Assembly (NCBI GenBank): GCA_001953115.1
Contig: LSSL01000499.1
Span: 1 to 33,819, forward strand
DNA length: 33,819 nt
Direction: 5' to 3'
Origin: Smittium mucronatum
Lineage: Eukaryota > Kickxellomycota > Harpellomycetes > Harpellales > Legeriomycetaceae
Shown here: positions 24,101 through 33,819 of the stretch, in pieces
Layout: every line of letters begins with the position of its first letter
How positions within the stretch are numbered: position 1 is the first letter of the stretch
Notes under the pieces: generated by a model
Database searches by the model: none
What the model was told of the DNA's origin: nothing
Seen by the model: the letters and a program-made list of their open reading frames with translations, nothing else
Made by a program: the position numbers and the translations under genes

Positions 24101-27100
24101 AACATCATTCGACACATTAAGTGTACTCCACATTTTTAAAGACCAAAATATGAATATTCGAAGTTTTTTCATGGATATAGAAAGAAGTTAATGGTTTTTT
24201 ATTGATTATTTTACTTTTTGTTAATTATTATAATATTTTATCTAATGGGTATATTAAAGTCTTTTTAAGTTTATATTTTCCCAAATATTTGTATTTTTTT
24301 CACAGGTATACTTGGAATACTTTCTAAAAACCTCCATAATGGCTAAGATAGCCTAAATATTTTTTAAACTTATTGGGGTCCTATAAAATCATTCTCCCTT
24401 TTTTTCTATTTTTAATTTCGATCATCAAGAAATGATTTAAGGTATTATTTTTTGTATATTTTCCTATTTGAATTAGTTAATATTGTGATTTCAATCTTCC
24501 TACTATAATTACTTTTATATTTATTTTATTTTATTTTATTTTTATTTTTTTGTTATCATAACTATAATTTCCATCTTTTGAAAATAATTATGGTTTAAAA
24601 CTTTTATTTTTATCCCTTTCCCCTGAATATTCAGTTGAAAGCAAGCATTAAATTTCTTCATTTTAATATTGAATACACCGAAAGATTCTATTCACCTATT
24701 AACCCAGCTAAAATAGCGTCTATTAGTTTCTCTATAAGTTTTTAGAACAGTATTTTTTATTAAAAGCGTCATAATATGGTTACTATTTAACCTCAAATAA
24801 AACATTAATTTTTGCCACTTTCAGAAATTGTGATACTCGTTTTCATAACTCCAGAAAGTGATATTAAACATGGAAGATTTGGAATTTATGCGTACCTAAC
24901 TTGTAAGTTGCACATAAAATTATTTTTCTTTAAATTTTCCATACATATATCTTATATTATAGCCACTGAAAACTTATAATAAAAGTTAATAATAAAAAAT
25001 AATACAATTAATTTATACCAGTACAGGGGTAAAAACAAAAAATTATTTTTTATAATTTTCTTGCAAAATTTATAGTTGAATTCAGATATTTTTACACTTT
25101 TTGGTTATTTTTATCTTCGCCAAAAAGTGGTGTAATCAACTGAGGCAATTTATTTATATGAGAAAAAATTTATACAGAGTTTAAAATACAATTTTCAATG
25201 GTAAAAAAAAAAAATTGAAGATTTTTTTACTGTTATACAACCCAATTATTTTAATTAATTTCCTACTAATTTCCGTGATCGTTATTATAACCCTCTTAGG
25301 GCTATTTTTTGATGGTGTAAATTTTAAAATCGAATCAACTTTTGCTTTTAAAAAATCTTGTAATATTTTATTTTTCGAATTAAGTAAAAAATAATTAATT
25401 TAGTTACCATTAGCAAACTTTAATTTGATAGAAAAAATTTTAAAAATTAAGTATTCAAAATTTAATCTTAATATGAACTTACCGGTATTTACTATCAAAA
25501 TTTGATTATTTTAAGACAAGAAAATACATAAAATAACTTATTTTATGTATTTTTGAAATAAAAAACAAAACATTTAAATTTAAAGATTTTGAATAATAAA
25601 AATATATAAAAGAGAATATGAAATATCTTTAATACCTAATACTTAAATCTAAATCAAAAATTTCAGATTATCTTTGACGAATTCCATTTATCTTGTGAGA
25701 ATCATAATTTATTTAACTATTCAATCCTAATCCCGACTGAAAATGGTGAATTTAATTTATTTTAAAACTAACTGCAATTATTGATCATATTTTGATATAA
25801 AATTTAAGCCTTTTTATTACTTCTTTTTCTATTTTGATTTTAAATTTATCTATGTGTACCTAAATTTATTTATTTAATCTTGAGTATTATTAATAAAATG
25901 TGATTAAAATATACTTAACTTTATAAATTTCAACCCAAATATATACTTTTTTGATTATAAACTTTTTTTAAACTAAATTTTCCTATTACAAGAAATAAAT
26001 ATAAATGGAAGAGGTTGATATAGAAAAAAAAATTACTGCTTTTTTTGAAAAAAATTCCTGGATATCAACTTCAAGATAAATATTAATTCGGAAAAATAAA
26101 AATAAGGTATTTTCATAATCCTTTTAGTGGCCAAATTTTCCATAAAAAATTCGATGCTTGCTATGGATACTATATATGTTCTGGTTATTTTTGGCTTATC
26201 TCATAAGTATTATTAGCTAAAATTAAATAAATCTAGATTGCAAATATAATTGTAATAATTCCATAATATATTTATAAAGTATTTGTTTTAAATTAATTTA
26301 ATCCATTAAAATTGAAATAATGTAAAATTTTAATATGTCATCAATATTTGTGTCATGTTATTTTTTTATTATTTTGGGAAACCCATTTTTTAAAAGAAAA
26401 TTCCAATCAAGGTTATTAAAATACTTATTTTTTTCTCTTAAATTTATAATCCCAAACCTATCATTGCTTTAAAAAAAACGCGGAAAAAATAATAAGTAAA
26501 TAATAATATTAAATAATATAATAAATTAGACCTATATTTTAAAAAAAAATTCTTTTTACGGATCTTTTTGCCTTTAATTATTTCTTTGGATTACGCAGTT
26601 AAAAAATTATTGATTTTTTCAAAGGATTTTTGAGGCTACGCATTATAAAAAAAATATTGGTAAATAGAAAAAATTTAGTTAAAAAAATATATTAATAATT
26701 TAACTTTTAGTAAAAAAATAATTAATGTCTCTCCTAAATATAACTGTATTTTAGAAAATATTTTTTTAGTTCATATATTTTATAAATTTTTTACTTATAA
26801 TCGGATTTTTTAATCAGTGAATCAACTCAACCGTTTCAGTAAATATATTATTTTTAGTTTTAACTTTGATTTTATTTTCTTGAATAGTTATTTTTATTTT
26901 TTTGGCTATTTTTTAACTTTAAAAAATGTATTTCCGCGATAAAAAATTGCTAATTAATTTTTTTTATTTTTTAAATATTCATAATTATTAAAGAAAATAT
27001 GTATTTATATATAGCTTTTTTAAGTTTCATAAGTCCAATTAATAAACACATATTATGGAAGATTTGATACAAAAAAAATTGGATCAAGAATGAATTTCAA

Positions 27101-29673
27101 TATAGTTATTTACATGAATTTAAGCTTTTTGGGGCCATTTCTTTTTTAATGAAAAAAACAATAATTTAATTTAAAAAAACATATCAATTATGAAAATGAT
27201 GGTTTAAATTTTTTTATTTTTTTAGAGTCGTAGATACTCTAAATAAAATAATTTTCCGACTAGAACTGAATCTTTTTTTAATCATTTATTAAAAAATGAC
27301 CAAATTTATCATTTATATAATATCTCTACTTTTATGCTTTTAGATAATCCTATAAAAGTGTGCGTGAATTCCGTATTTTTCGAATTTTATTTACCCTGAA
27401 AATTCAGCTATATATTGAAATCATAATTTTGATCCATTTAACATTCAAAAAAAAACTCGCTGAAAACACATTATCTCTATTTTTCTGATACCAAATAGTT
27501 TAATTATATTACTTCTATTTTATTATATAAATTCAATAAATTTTCCATTGTGATATCTATAAAAAATTTTAAAAATGACATTTCACTATTTTTGACTTTT
27601 TTTGTAAATTGCATAGCATAACTTTTTATTATCCAATATAGGCAAAAAAAAATTGTGTGTGTTTTATTCCAAGATCGTCAGTGATATTGGGATTTCCATC
27701 ATAAATTTAGCTGTGAATTATGGAAGATTTGATTTTCGGATAAATATAATTTGGAGATAGATTGACAGTTTATAATTCAAATATTTAGTTATTGATGGGT
27801 TTTATTTTTTTCAAATCAGTCAAATTTTTATTTTCTCAATTTTTCAGTAGCAAAAATGATTAATTTTCTTTTTTATTTATTTATATTTTCAAATATAATC
27901 TGATCGCGCTGACCTTAAATTATATTTTTTTTAATTAAATTTCTATTTTAAAACTAATATAAGGAGCAATAACAATTTATACCCAAAACTAATGGATCTT
28001 TTATTATAAACCTTCCACTGATGTATTTTAAAATCTATGTAGTATATTTGTTTTTAGAAATAAATCTTAGTTTAAATTACTTCTCTTTGTGGTTTAAATG
28101 GTATTGATTTTCATATAAATTCTACCTTTAAGTTGCATCTTATACTTATATACGAAAATAATCGATAATTTAATGTGATTATTTTTGTTTTTTTATGATT
28201 TTCAATAAATCAAGTGACTGAAATATTATCTTTTTAACGATTTAATTTTGTAATAGAATTTTTTATAATCAATTATATAATCAGCGAGATTTTTTTCCAA
28301 ATAAAACAGAACATGCTATAATATAAAGAGGATCATTAAAGCAAAAATATAATTTTAATGAGTTTTCGTGAAAGAAACTCAATGATCTCTAAAGAGAGGA
28401 ACTTTTTTATTCACATTAAAATATTAATTCATATACATATAATATATTCTTTTTCTATTTTAAGCTTTAACTTTGTATTCCATTTTTGAGGAATTTAATA
28501 TTTCTAAAACAAATAATCAATAAAAATCTAATTAATATCTAAAGTGCATAATATAATTTAATTATAATAAAAAAGTTGTAAAAAAAATCTTAGTCGAAAA
28601 AAAACCAAATATCTTACTTCGGAGATTTTTTTTTATCGCTGATATATTGAGATACTCGGGGATGAACTAATATATTACTGAAGTTTAAAATGATTTTAGA
28701 ATGTATGTTTTAGAACCTTCATGATAAATATCCTAATAATAATGTTTTGTATCATTTTCACTAATACAATTTTAGATTGAATGTGTGATTTTATGTATCT
28801 TATTGAGGTTGAGATAGACGAGGAAAAATAATTATCAAATTGAAATTATAAAAAACATAAAGCATTCAAAACAGTCTACATTTTTTAAATTTTGGTATAA
28901 ATTTTAACGTAAAATATTATTTTAAATAATATACAAAATCCAAATTAGCTTTTAATAAAATTTAAAAGGTAAGTTAGATAATATATTGATAAATAAAGTA
29001 CTTATTATAAATAACTGAAAATTAGTTCTTTATAATATAAAATGGCGTTTTAGACAGAAAACACGATATTAATTATCTATATGACCAAATAAAATGGTAG
29101 ATTTGGGAGTTTTTTTTAAAAAATATGCATATAATTTTTTTGAATAAATTAAATTTATTTTTAGCTTTTTAAATATATATAAATTGGGGATTGCTGGGCA
29201 AAGAAAAAAAATTCTATCAAATATTTTAGATCCGTTTCGTTTCAGAATACTTGTGGCTTAATAAATATGTGAGGTTTTCAAAAATTTGGCAAATCTTTAT
29301 TATTTATATTTACCCCGTTTATTATTTGCAATACTTATTATTTTAAAAGAATTAAAATTATTTGTTATCAAACAATTTATCATATGCTTTACATATATTT
29401 AGCCGTGAAATAAAATGAAAATTCACGAAGTGAAGCTGATTTTAATTTTTTTTTATAAAGAAATCTGGAAATTTAGAAAAAAAACTACAAAGTTTGAACT
29501 TCTATACCCTAATGAACTTGTGAGCTTCATAATGTGGTGATTAATGGAGCCTGAATAGTTATTTTTATGTTTCCACTTTTTTATCATATAATTCTTTCCC
29601 AAGAATGCAATGTTTGTTCCATCTTATATTCATTAGCATGCCTATTTTACTATCACTAATGCATTTAATTGAA
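21121..29673. other. AT-rich gene desert, fourth part
   Basis: No gene supported on either strand. Visible structure is limited to simple sequence: a ttttattttatt run near 24515-24550, repeated tttattctcttttttt words near 21925 and 21994, and two neighbouring small hairpins at 28358-28402 (atgagttt with aaactcaat, then tctct with gagag). Homopolymer tracts of 8 to 16 bases are frequent. Confidence 0.65.
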
Positions 29674-29760
29674 TTATTTTCAATTTATCTCAAACATATG
29701 TTTATAAATTTTTTGGCTTATTTTCAATTTATCTCAAACCCATATTTATAAATTTTTTGG
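29674..29760 (+). repeat. 44-bp tandem duplication
   Basis: Two head-to-tail copies start at 29674 and 29718. Each begins ttattttcaatttatctc and ends ataaattttttgg. They differ mainly in the middle (catatgtt against ccatatt), and the second copy is one base shorter. The similarity points to a fairly recent local duplication. Confidence 0.9.
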
Positions 29761-30169
29761 AATATTTATGGATTTTTGGTACAATTAAATATAAAATAAT
29801 TGAAAATGAAAGCATAGTAGATTCATTGTTAAATTATTTTAATACTTTTTAAAGTAAAAGTATGATAGTTATAGTTAAAACTGCTATTAATATGGAATAT
29901 GCGCCACTTGATACACATTTCATCACTATTATTAATATATATTTTAGCTAAAAAGGAAATAAGAAGCTTTTACAAGTACAACGTTTTGGGCACTAAATAA
30001 TCTTCCGAATAAACTAATTAATACAACTCGACCATTTTTATGTACAACCACATGGTTGGCCATCTAGTAGGGAAAGTAAATTAGATATTTAAATCGACTT
30101 GACGAAATTCACCAAAAAATGATCAAAACCACTTTTAAATCAAAAACATTTACAAAATAGACAATCAAC

Positions 30170-30544
30170 TAATTTATTTTTCTTATTTTATATGGGGTTT
30201 ATTGATTTTTCGATAAAAAAATCATGCAATCTGATAAGAAAACGAGTTCGGCATATAGAAAGGGCTTTTATTACAAATCAGTGATAACAGCATTTTTGGT
30301 ATTGGCTAAAAAAATGGGTTAAATCTAAATGAGATAATCTGCACCGACCATTTTAGAAAAAGAAATCCCCCTGATATTTTTGGTATGTTTCATATTTGAT
30401 TATAAAAGAAGATAATTCCATGGAGCTGATGGGCGGGAGCAAGCAACAAATGCGAGGTGATTAAAAATACTTGTTATTCTACAAAAGAAACTGGGCTGAT
30501 AAAACTAATCTACTTTAACAGAGTATTTGTAGAGAAAAGTCAAG
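30170..30544 (+). promoter_or_regulatory. Upstream region of the AnmK-family kinase gene
   Basis: A TATA-like tataaaag lies at 30401-30408, about 137 bases before the start codon, a usual distance for a fungal promoter plus short leader. Several gataa words (for example near 30227, 30285, 30411 and 30498) could bind GATA-type factors, but such words are also expected by chance here. In-frame stop TAG at 30530-30532 closes the frame just upstream of the ATG. The leader bases caag before ATG put an A at -3, a favourable eukaryotic context. Confidence 0.4.
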
Positions 30545-31792
30545 ATGAGAGTTCTTGGAATGAACAGCGGCACATCGGTGGATGGAATAGACCTGGCTCT
30601 GTGCGAGTTCACCTTGCTGGATAGGAGCGATAATGGCTCGACAAAACTTGGAATGAAATTGATTGCCCATTCAGAGGTGGCTCACAAAATGGAACTGAAA
30701 CTTAGGATATTGAAAATGATCAATCTTGGGACGTGCGATTTGTCCGAGTTGACTCAACTCAACTTTATCATTGGACATGCATTTTCGGATGCTATTGAAG
30801 AGTTTTTAAAAAGAGAGGGACTATCTCTTGAGGAAATAGATCTGATTGCATCTCATGGACAAACCCTTTGGCACCAGGTCGATTTAAGCTCTGAAGTTAA
30901 ATCAACGTTACAGAATGGGGAATCAAGTATAATCATGTCAAGACTTGGTAAGACAGTGGTGAGTGATATGAGGGTAGCAGACATGGCATTTGGTGGGCAG
31001 GGAGCGCCTCTAACATCATTTTTAGACGTAGTTTTGTTTGCGACTGAAGGGAAAACACGGGCGTTTCAGAATCTAGGAGGAATAAGCAACACTACAATTA
31101 TTACAATGAAGGATGGGATAGTGGAAGCAGTTGCTTTTGATCAAGGGCCAGCTAATGTATTAATAGACTATGCTGTCAGACATTACACCAAAGAAGAAAG
31201 CCAATATGATAAAGACGGGGAAATGGCTAGGAAAGGCACAGTTAATGAAGCGTTGCTGAAAAGTTTGCTGGAGCATCCATATTATAAACAGGCAATCCCG
31301 AAAACAACAGGGAGAGAGTTATTCAGTGATGCTTATGGAGCCGACATAATCAGACGAGGAGAAGAGTTGGGGCTATCAAAAGAGGATATTGTTGCGACGA
31401 TTACACAGCTCACAGTAGACTCAGTAGTCAGATCGTACAGGGACTTTCATAAAGGGCATATTGATGAGATTTTAGTCCATGGCGGAGGCGCGTTTAACCC
31501 AGTGATAATGGAGGGGTTTAGAGTAGGATTGCCTGGAACTAATATCAGCCAGGTTTCAACAGAAAACACGGGACTACCGGCAGATTGCAAAGAAGCGGTC
31601 ATGTTTGCATTAATTGGACATGAATGTATTTTTGGTAGACCAGGTCAAATTCCAACATGTACAGGAGCATCACAGCACACAATATTGGGAAAGATAACGC
31701 CAGGGTCAAACTATCTTGACTTGATTAAAAAAGTGGTTAAATCAGGAGTTCAAGAGAGAGATAAAACCACGCAACTAAAGATTATTTATTAA
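30545..31792 (+). CDS. Anhydro-N-acetylmuramic acid kinase / levoglucosan kinase family protein
   Basis: Complete 415-residue sugar kinase of the AnmK family (ASKHA fold), a cytosolic ATP-dependent enzyme. Bacterial AnmK opens the 1,6-anhydro ring of anhydro-MurNAc and phosphorylates it. The yeast homologue, levoglucosan kinase, makes glucose 6-phosphate from levoglucosan. Family motifs appear in order: GMNSGTSVDGID (5-16, phosphate loop), SHGQTLWH (103-110), VVSDMRVADMAFGGQGAPL (138-156), QNLGGISN (175-182), FDQGPANVLID (198-208), PKTTGRELF (252-260), HGGGAFNP (312-319), ENTGLPADCKEAVMFALIG (340-358) and PTCTGA (370-375). Asp199 is the expected catalytic base. The usual FDTGPGN reads FDQGPAN here. 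The start is fixed by an in-frame stop at 30530-30532 and by the glycine-rich loop beginning at residue 5. There is no intron, signal peptide or membrane segment. Since fungi lack peptidoglycan, the substrate may be levoglucosan or bacterial wall sugar taken up from the surroundings. Family call is firm; substrate is open. Confidence 0.95.
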   Translation: MRVLGMNSGTSVDGIDLALCEFTLLDRSDNGSTKLGMKLIAHSEVAHKMELKLRILKMINLGTCDLSELTQLNFIIGHAFSDAIEEFLKREGLSLEEIDLIASHGQTLWHQVDLSSEVKSTLQNGESSIIMSRLGKTVVSDMRVADMAFGGQGAPLTSFLDVVLFATEGKTRAFQNLGGISNTTIITMKDGIVEAVAFDQGPANVLIDYAVRHYTKEESQYDKDGEMARKGTVNEALLKSLLEHPYYKQAIPKTTGRELFSDAYGADIIRRGEELGLSKEDIVATITQLTVDSVVRSYRDFHKGHIDEILVHGGGAFNPVIMEGFRVGLPGTNISQVSTENTGLPADCKEAVMFALIGHECIFGRPGQIPTCTGASQHTILGKITPGSNYLDLIKKVVKSGVQERDKTTQLKIIY

Positions 31793-31859
31793 TAAGGTTA
31801 TTTTTAAAAACATTTTATGGTATTGATAGCTCGGCGCTGCGATTTTTATTTATTTTTCA

Positions 31860-31865
31860 AATAAA
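31860..31865 (+). terminator. Candidate polyadenylation signal (AATAAA)
   Basis: An exact aataaa lies 67 bases after the end of the stop codon of the kinase gene. The coding end has two adjacent TAA triplets (31790-31795). In sequence this AT-rich the hexamer is common by chance, so the position rather than the word is the support. Confidence 0.35.
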
Positions 31866-32888
31866 GAAATGATGAATTTAAACTCTATAGCAAAATGCTT
31901 CAACATTTTTGATAAATATGGGCATAAATCAGGATATTGGTATAAAGATACGGAATTTAGTATCTATTTTACTCTTGGGGGCAAGTATCAGGTTATTATA
32001 TATATGGAAAGAGATATATATCGGTGAATTTATTAAAAAAGGTAGTATTCTTCAGTGGTTTAGAATATTTGCAAAGACACGTTGAGGTATTGCATAAATT
32101 TCAGGGCTGAGGTTGTTTTAAACAAAGTAACAAATAATAAATTTTCCAATTAATGGCTTTAATCTATGAATAGGGTTATTTACTTTACAAACAGTGGGGG
32201 GTATAAATAGTAAGGCGATGAAGCAGTAAATTGTGGGTAAAAAAAATGATAAAAGTGATAAAACAGTAAATTTGAGGTCTAAAAGATAAAAATCGATAGG
32301 ATTGGATTTGATAGATAGCACGACAGTAGCTATTTGATTGACTAATGGAGATTCACAATATGAATTGTGTGGTTTTAATAAGGCTAGGTTGATTTATTGA
32401 TTTAAGGGCAAAGTAGAAAAGTGTATAATTAACTTCGAGGCTTAAGGCTAAGAGGCATGAGGAAGGTATACAAAGACAAAAAAAAGTATTTCAATACAAT
32501 TCTAATCAAAAACGTAGCTTTACAAAAAAGAAAATAGGGGCATAGGAAAACAATGCTTATTAAGGGCTCTAAAGTGGTAGGCATTTATATGAACATTACC
32601 GATCTGAAAAAATGAAAGAATTTATGAAAACGTGAAAAAGAGTAACTCGAACAGAAATGGAGAGTTTCTATATTTATCGCGGAATGAAAATTAAATAAAG
32701 AATATTAGCAGCACTAATGCTCTATGTACAGCAAATCAATGAGTTGTGCATAGCAATTTTTCGAAATCTGGCATATTTATGTTTCGTTGAGCTATAATCA
32801 AGATCATAATGTGGCTTACGAAAGAGTGAAGACGTTGCATTGTCTTTAAGCAAGTCAAATACATTGTCGAATATCGTCTTTGTTATTA
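31866..32888. other. Intergenic region downstream of the kinase
   Basis: Less AT-rich and more purine-rich on the plus strand than the desert, but every frame is broken by stops. The 67-codon open stretch at 32118-32321 (minus) has no motif. A 35-codon open stretch near 32440-32544 (plus, rich in K, R and Q) has no start codon. I see no gene here; decayed coding sequence is possible. Confidence 0.5.
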
Positions 32889-32960
32889 ACATTTTTCTTT
32901 TAAAGGGAAATTATATTACGCCTATTGCTTTATTTTTTTAAAAGGGAAATTTTATTATTA
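32889..32960 (+). repeat. Two diverged relatives of the 36-bp repeat unit
   Basis: The stretches tttcttttaaagggaaatta and ttttttaaaagggaaatttt resemble the core tttcatttaaaggcagaaatta of the minisatellite that starts 250 bases downstream. Each combines a T-rich half with an aaagggaaat half. They may be older outlying units or share a common ancestor with the array. Confidence 0.45.
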
Positions 32961-33210
32961 TGTGTTTATTAGAATATTTGTTTATGATAGTAATAAGTAA
33001 GGTTGCTAAAAAGATTGATGAGAAAATAACGCCAAGCAATAAGTCAAACCGGCTGTGCATTATGTAAGCAATCATGTAGAATGGGTACAGAGCATTTCGC
33101 CTATTAGCATACAAGATATTTGGCCTAACTTTAGTGTCTGGTAATAAAAAGCAAAACTGTAAACAGGAAAGGACAGGTTGGCTACGGCTTATTAGTGATC
33201 ACCAAATTTT

Positions 33211-33620
33211 ACAGCTTTTTTTATTTTTCATTTAAAGGCAGAAATTACAGCTTTTTTTATTTTTCATTCAAAGGCAGAAATTATAGCTTTTTTTATTTTT
33301 CATTTAAAGGCAGAAATTATAGCTTTTTTTGTTTTTCATTTAAAGGCAGAAATTATAGCTTTTTTTATTTTTCATTTAAAGGCAGAAATTATAGCTTTTT
33401 TTATTTTTCATTTTAAAGCAGGTTTCACAGCTTTTTTTATTTTTCATTTAAAGGCAGAAATTATAGCTTTTTTTATTTTTCATTTAAAGGCAGAAATTAC
33501 AGCTTTTTTTATTTTTCATTCAAAGGCAGAGATTATAGCTTTTTTTATTTTTTATTCAAAGGCAGAAATTATAGCTTTTTTTGTTTGTTATTTTAAAGCA
33601 GGTTTCACAGCTTTTTTTAT
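33211..33620 (+). repeat. 36-bp minisatellite with five-unit higher-order pattern
   Basis: Eleven full units start at 33211 and every 36 bases to 33571, followed by a partial unit at 33607. The typical unit has a T-rich half (agctttttttatttttc) and a half ending atttaaaggcagaaatt. The sixth (33391) and eleventh (33571) units share a different tail, ttttaaagcaggtttc, so a block of five units (180 bases) appears twice: 33247-33426 and 33427-33606. Because 36 is a multiple of three, one frame stays open from 33195 to 33416 as repeats of a Phe/Ser/Tyr-rich 12-mer. It lacks an ATG and is not a gene candidate. Confidence 0.95.
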
Positions 33621-33819
33621 ATATCTTGAATTTTTTTTACAATCTAGGATTTGATAAATAATCAAGATTAAAACAGTAGTAATGAAGAGACAAAATAAGT
33701 ATAAAGCTAATTTCAAGTTGGATTTTCAACCAATCCTTTAAGAGGATGTCTTTTAAAAATATTATGGATGTACATTACTTGCAGTTAATGCTAGAAACAC
33801 CATCTGCATCCATTAACAA
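33621..33819. other. AT-rich end of window
   Basis: Unique-looking sequence after the minisatellite. No open frame or motif of note was seen in these 199 bases. Confidence 0.5.

Noticed and set aside
30422..30544. Upstream exon and intron for the kinase gene (short ATG frame from 30420, GT at 30457, AG at about 30520)
   Set aside because: Joining the frames gives a stop (TAG at 30530-30532) before the kinase ATG, and the glycine-rich loop already begins at residue 5, so no N-terminal extension is needed. A 5' leader intron remains possible but unsupported.
32118..32321. 67-codon open stretch on the minus strand with hydrophobic segments
   Set aside because: Hydrophobic runs follow from A-rich plus-strand composition. 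No start context, family motif or neighbour supports a membrane protein.
33195..33416. 73-codon open stretch through the minisatellite
   Set aside because: It stays open only because the repeat unit is 36 bases and stop-free in that frame. It has no ATG and ends at the first variant unit.
33211..33620. CRISPR-like array of 36-base repeats
   Set aside because: The repeats are head to tail with no unique spacers, and the setting is eukaryotic.

Overview
The window looks like nuclear DNA of a very AT-rich eukaryote, most likely an early-diverging fungus. The reasons are: one intact, intronless gene with eukaryotic-style flanks; a decayed DIRS-type tyrosine-recombinase retrotransposon; a long-arm fold-back element; and about 23 kb of non-coding DNA. 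The recombinase and reverse transcriptase wording reminds me of elements in gut fungi of the Harpellales (Smittium and relatives). That is memory-based inference, not a search result.

Layout. 1-1141: AT-rich flank with no gene. About 1142-5335: a broken DIRS-1-type retrotransposon on the minus strand. In its own sense it carries a 5' inverted terminal repeat (right side of the window), a gag-like tail, reverse transcriptase (YLDD at 3675-3686), RNase H (YSDN at 3030-3041) with the CPPW tail, and a tyrosine recombinase. After these come an internal complementary region at 1359-1450 and the 3' terminal repeat. Frameshifts and stops interrupt every domain. 5432-7364: two 551-bp inverted arms, identical by eye apart from three bases near the outer tips, around an 831-bp centre. 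Each inner arm end lies inside a degenerate 15-bp (five-codon) repeat that resembles pentapeptide-repeat coding sequence.

7365-about 30170: extremely AT-rich DNA with no gene I can support. It holds decayed simple repeats, one sharply GC-richer island (21071-21120), one possible gene remnant (12232-12640 minus) and a 44-bp tandem duplication (29674-29760). It could be degraded transposon DNA or centromere-like DNA; the sequence alone does not decide.

30545-31792: a complete 415-residue sugar kinase of the anhydro-N-acetylmuramic acid kinase (AnmK) / levoglucosan kinase family. It has a TATA-like box, an upstream in-frame stop and a nearby AATAAA. Its base composition (27 G+C in 60 bases in a sampled line) contrasts strongly with the desert (4 in 60 in a sampled line). 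31866-33210: intergenic, with two diverged relatives of the following repeat. 33211-33620: a 36-bp minisatellite of 11 full units plus a partial one, with a five-unit higher-order pattern.

No operon-like arrangement exists. The kinase is the only gene likely to make a working product. The rest records transposon insertion, decay and repeat turnover.
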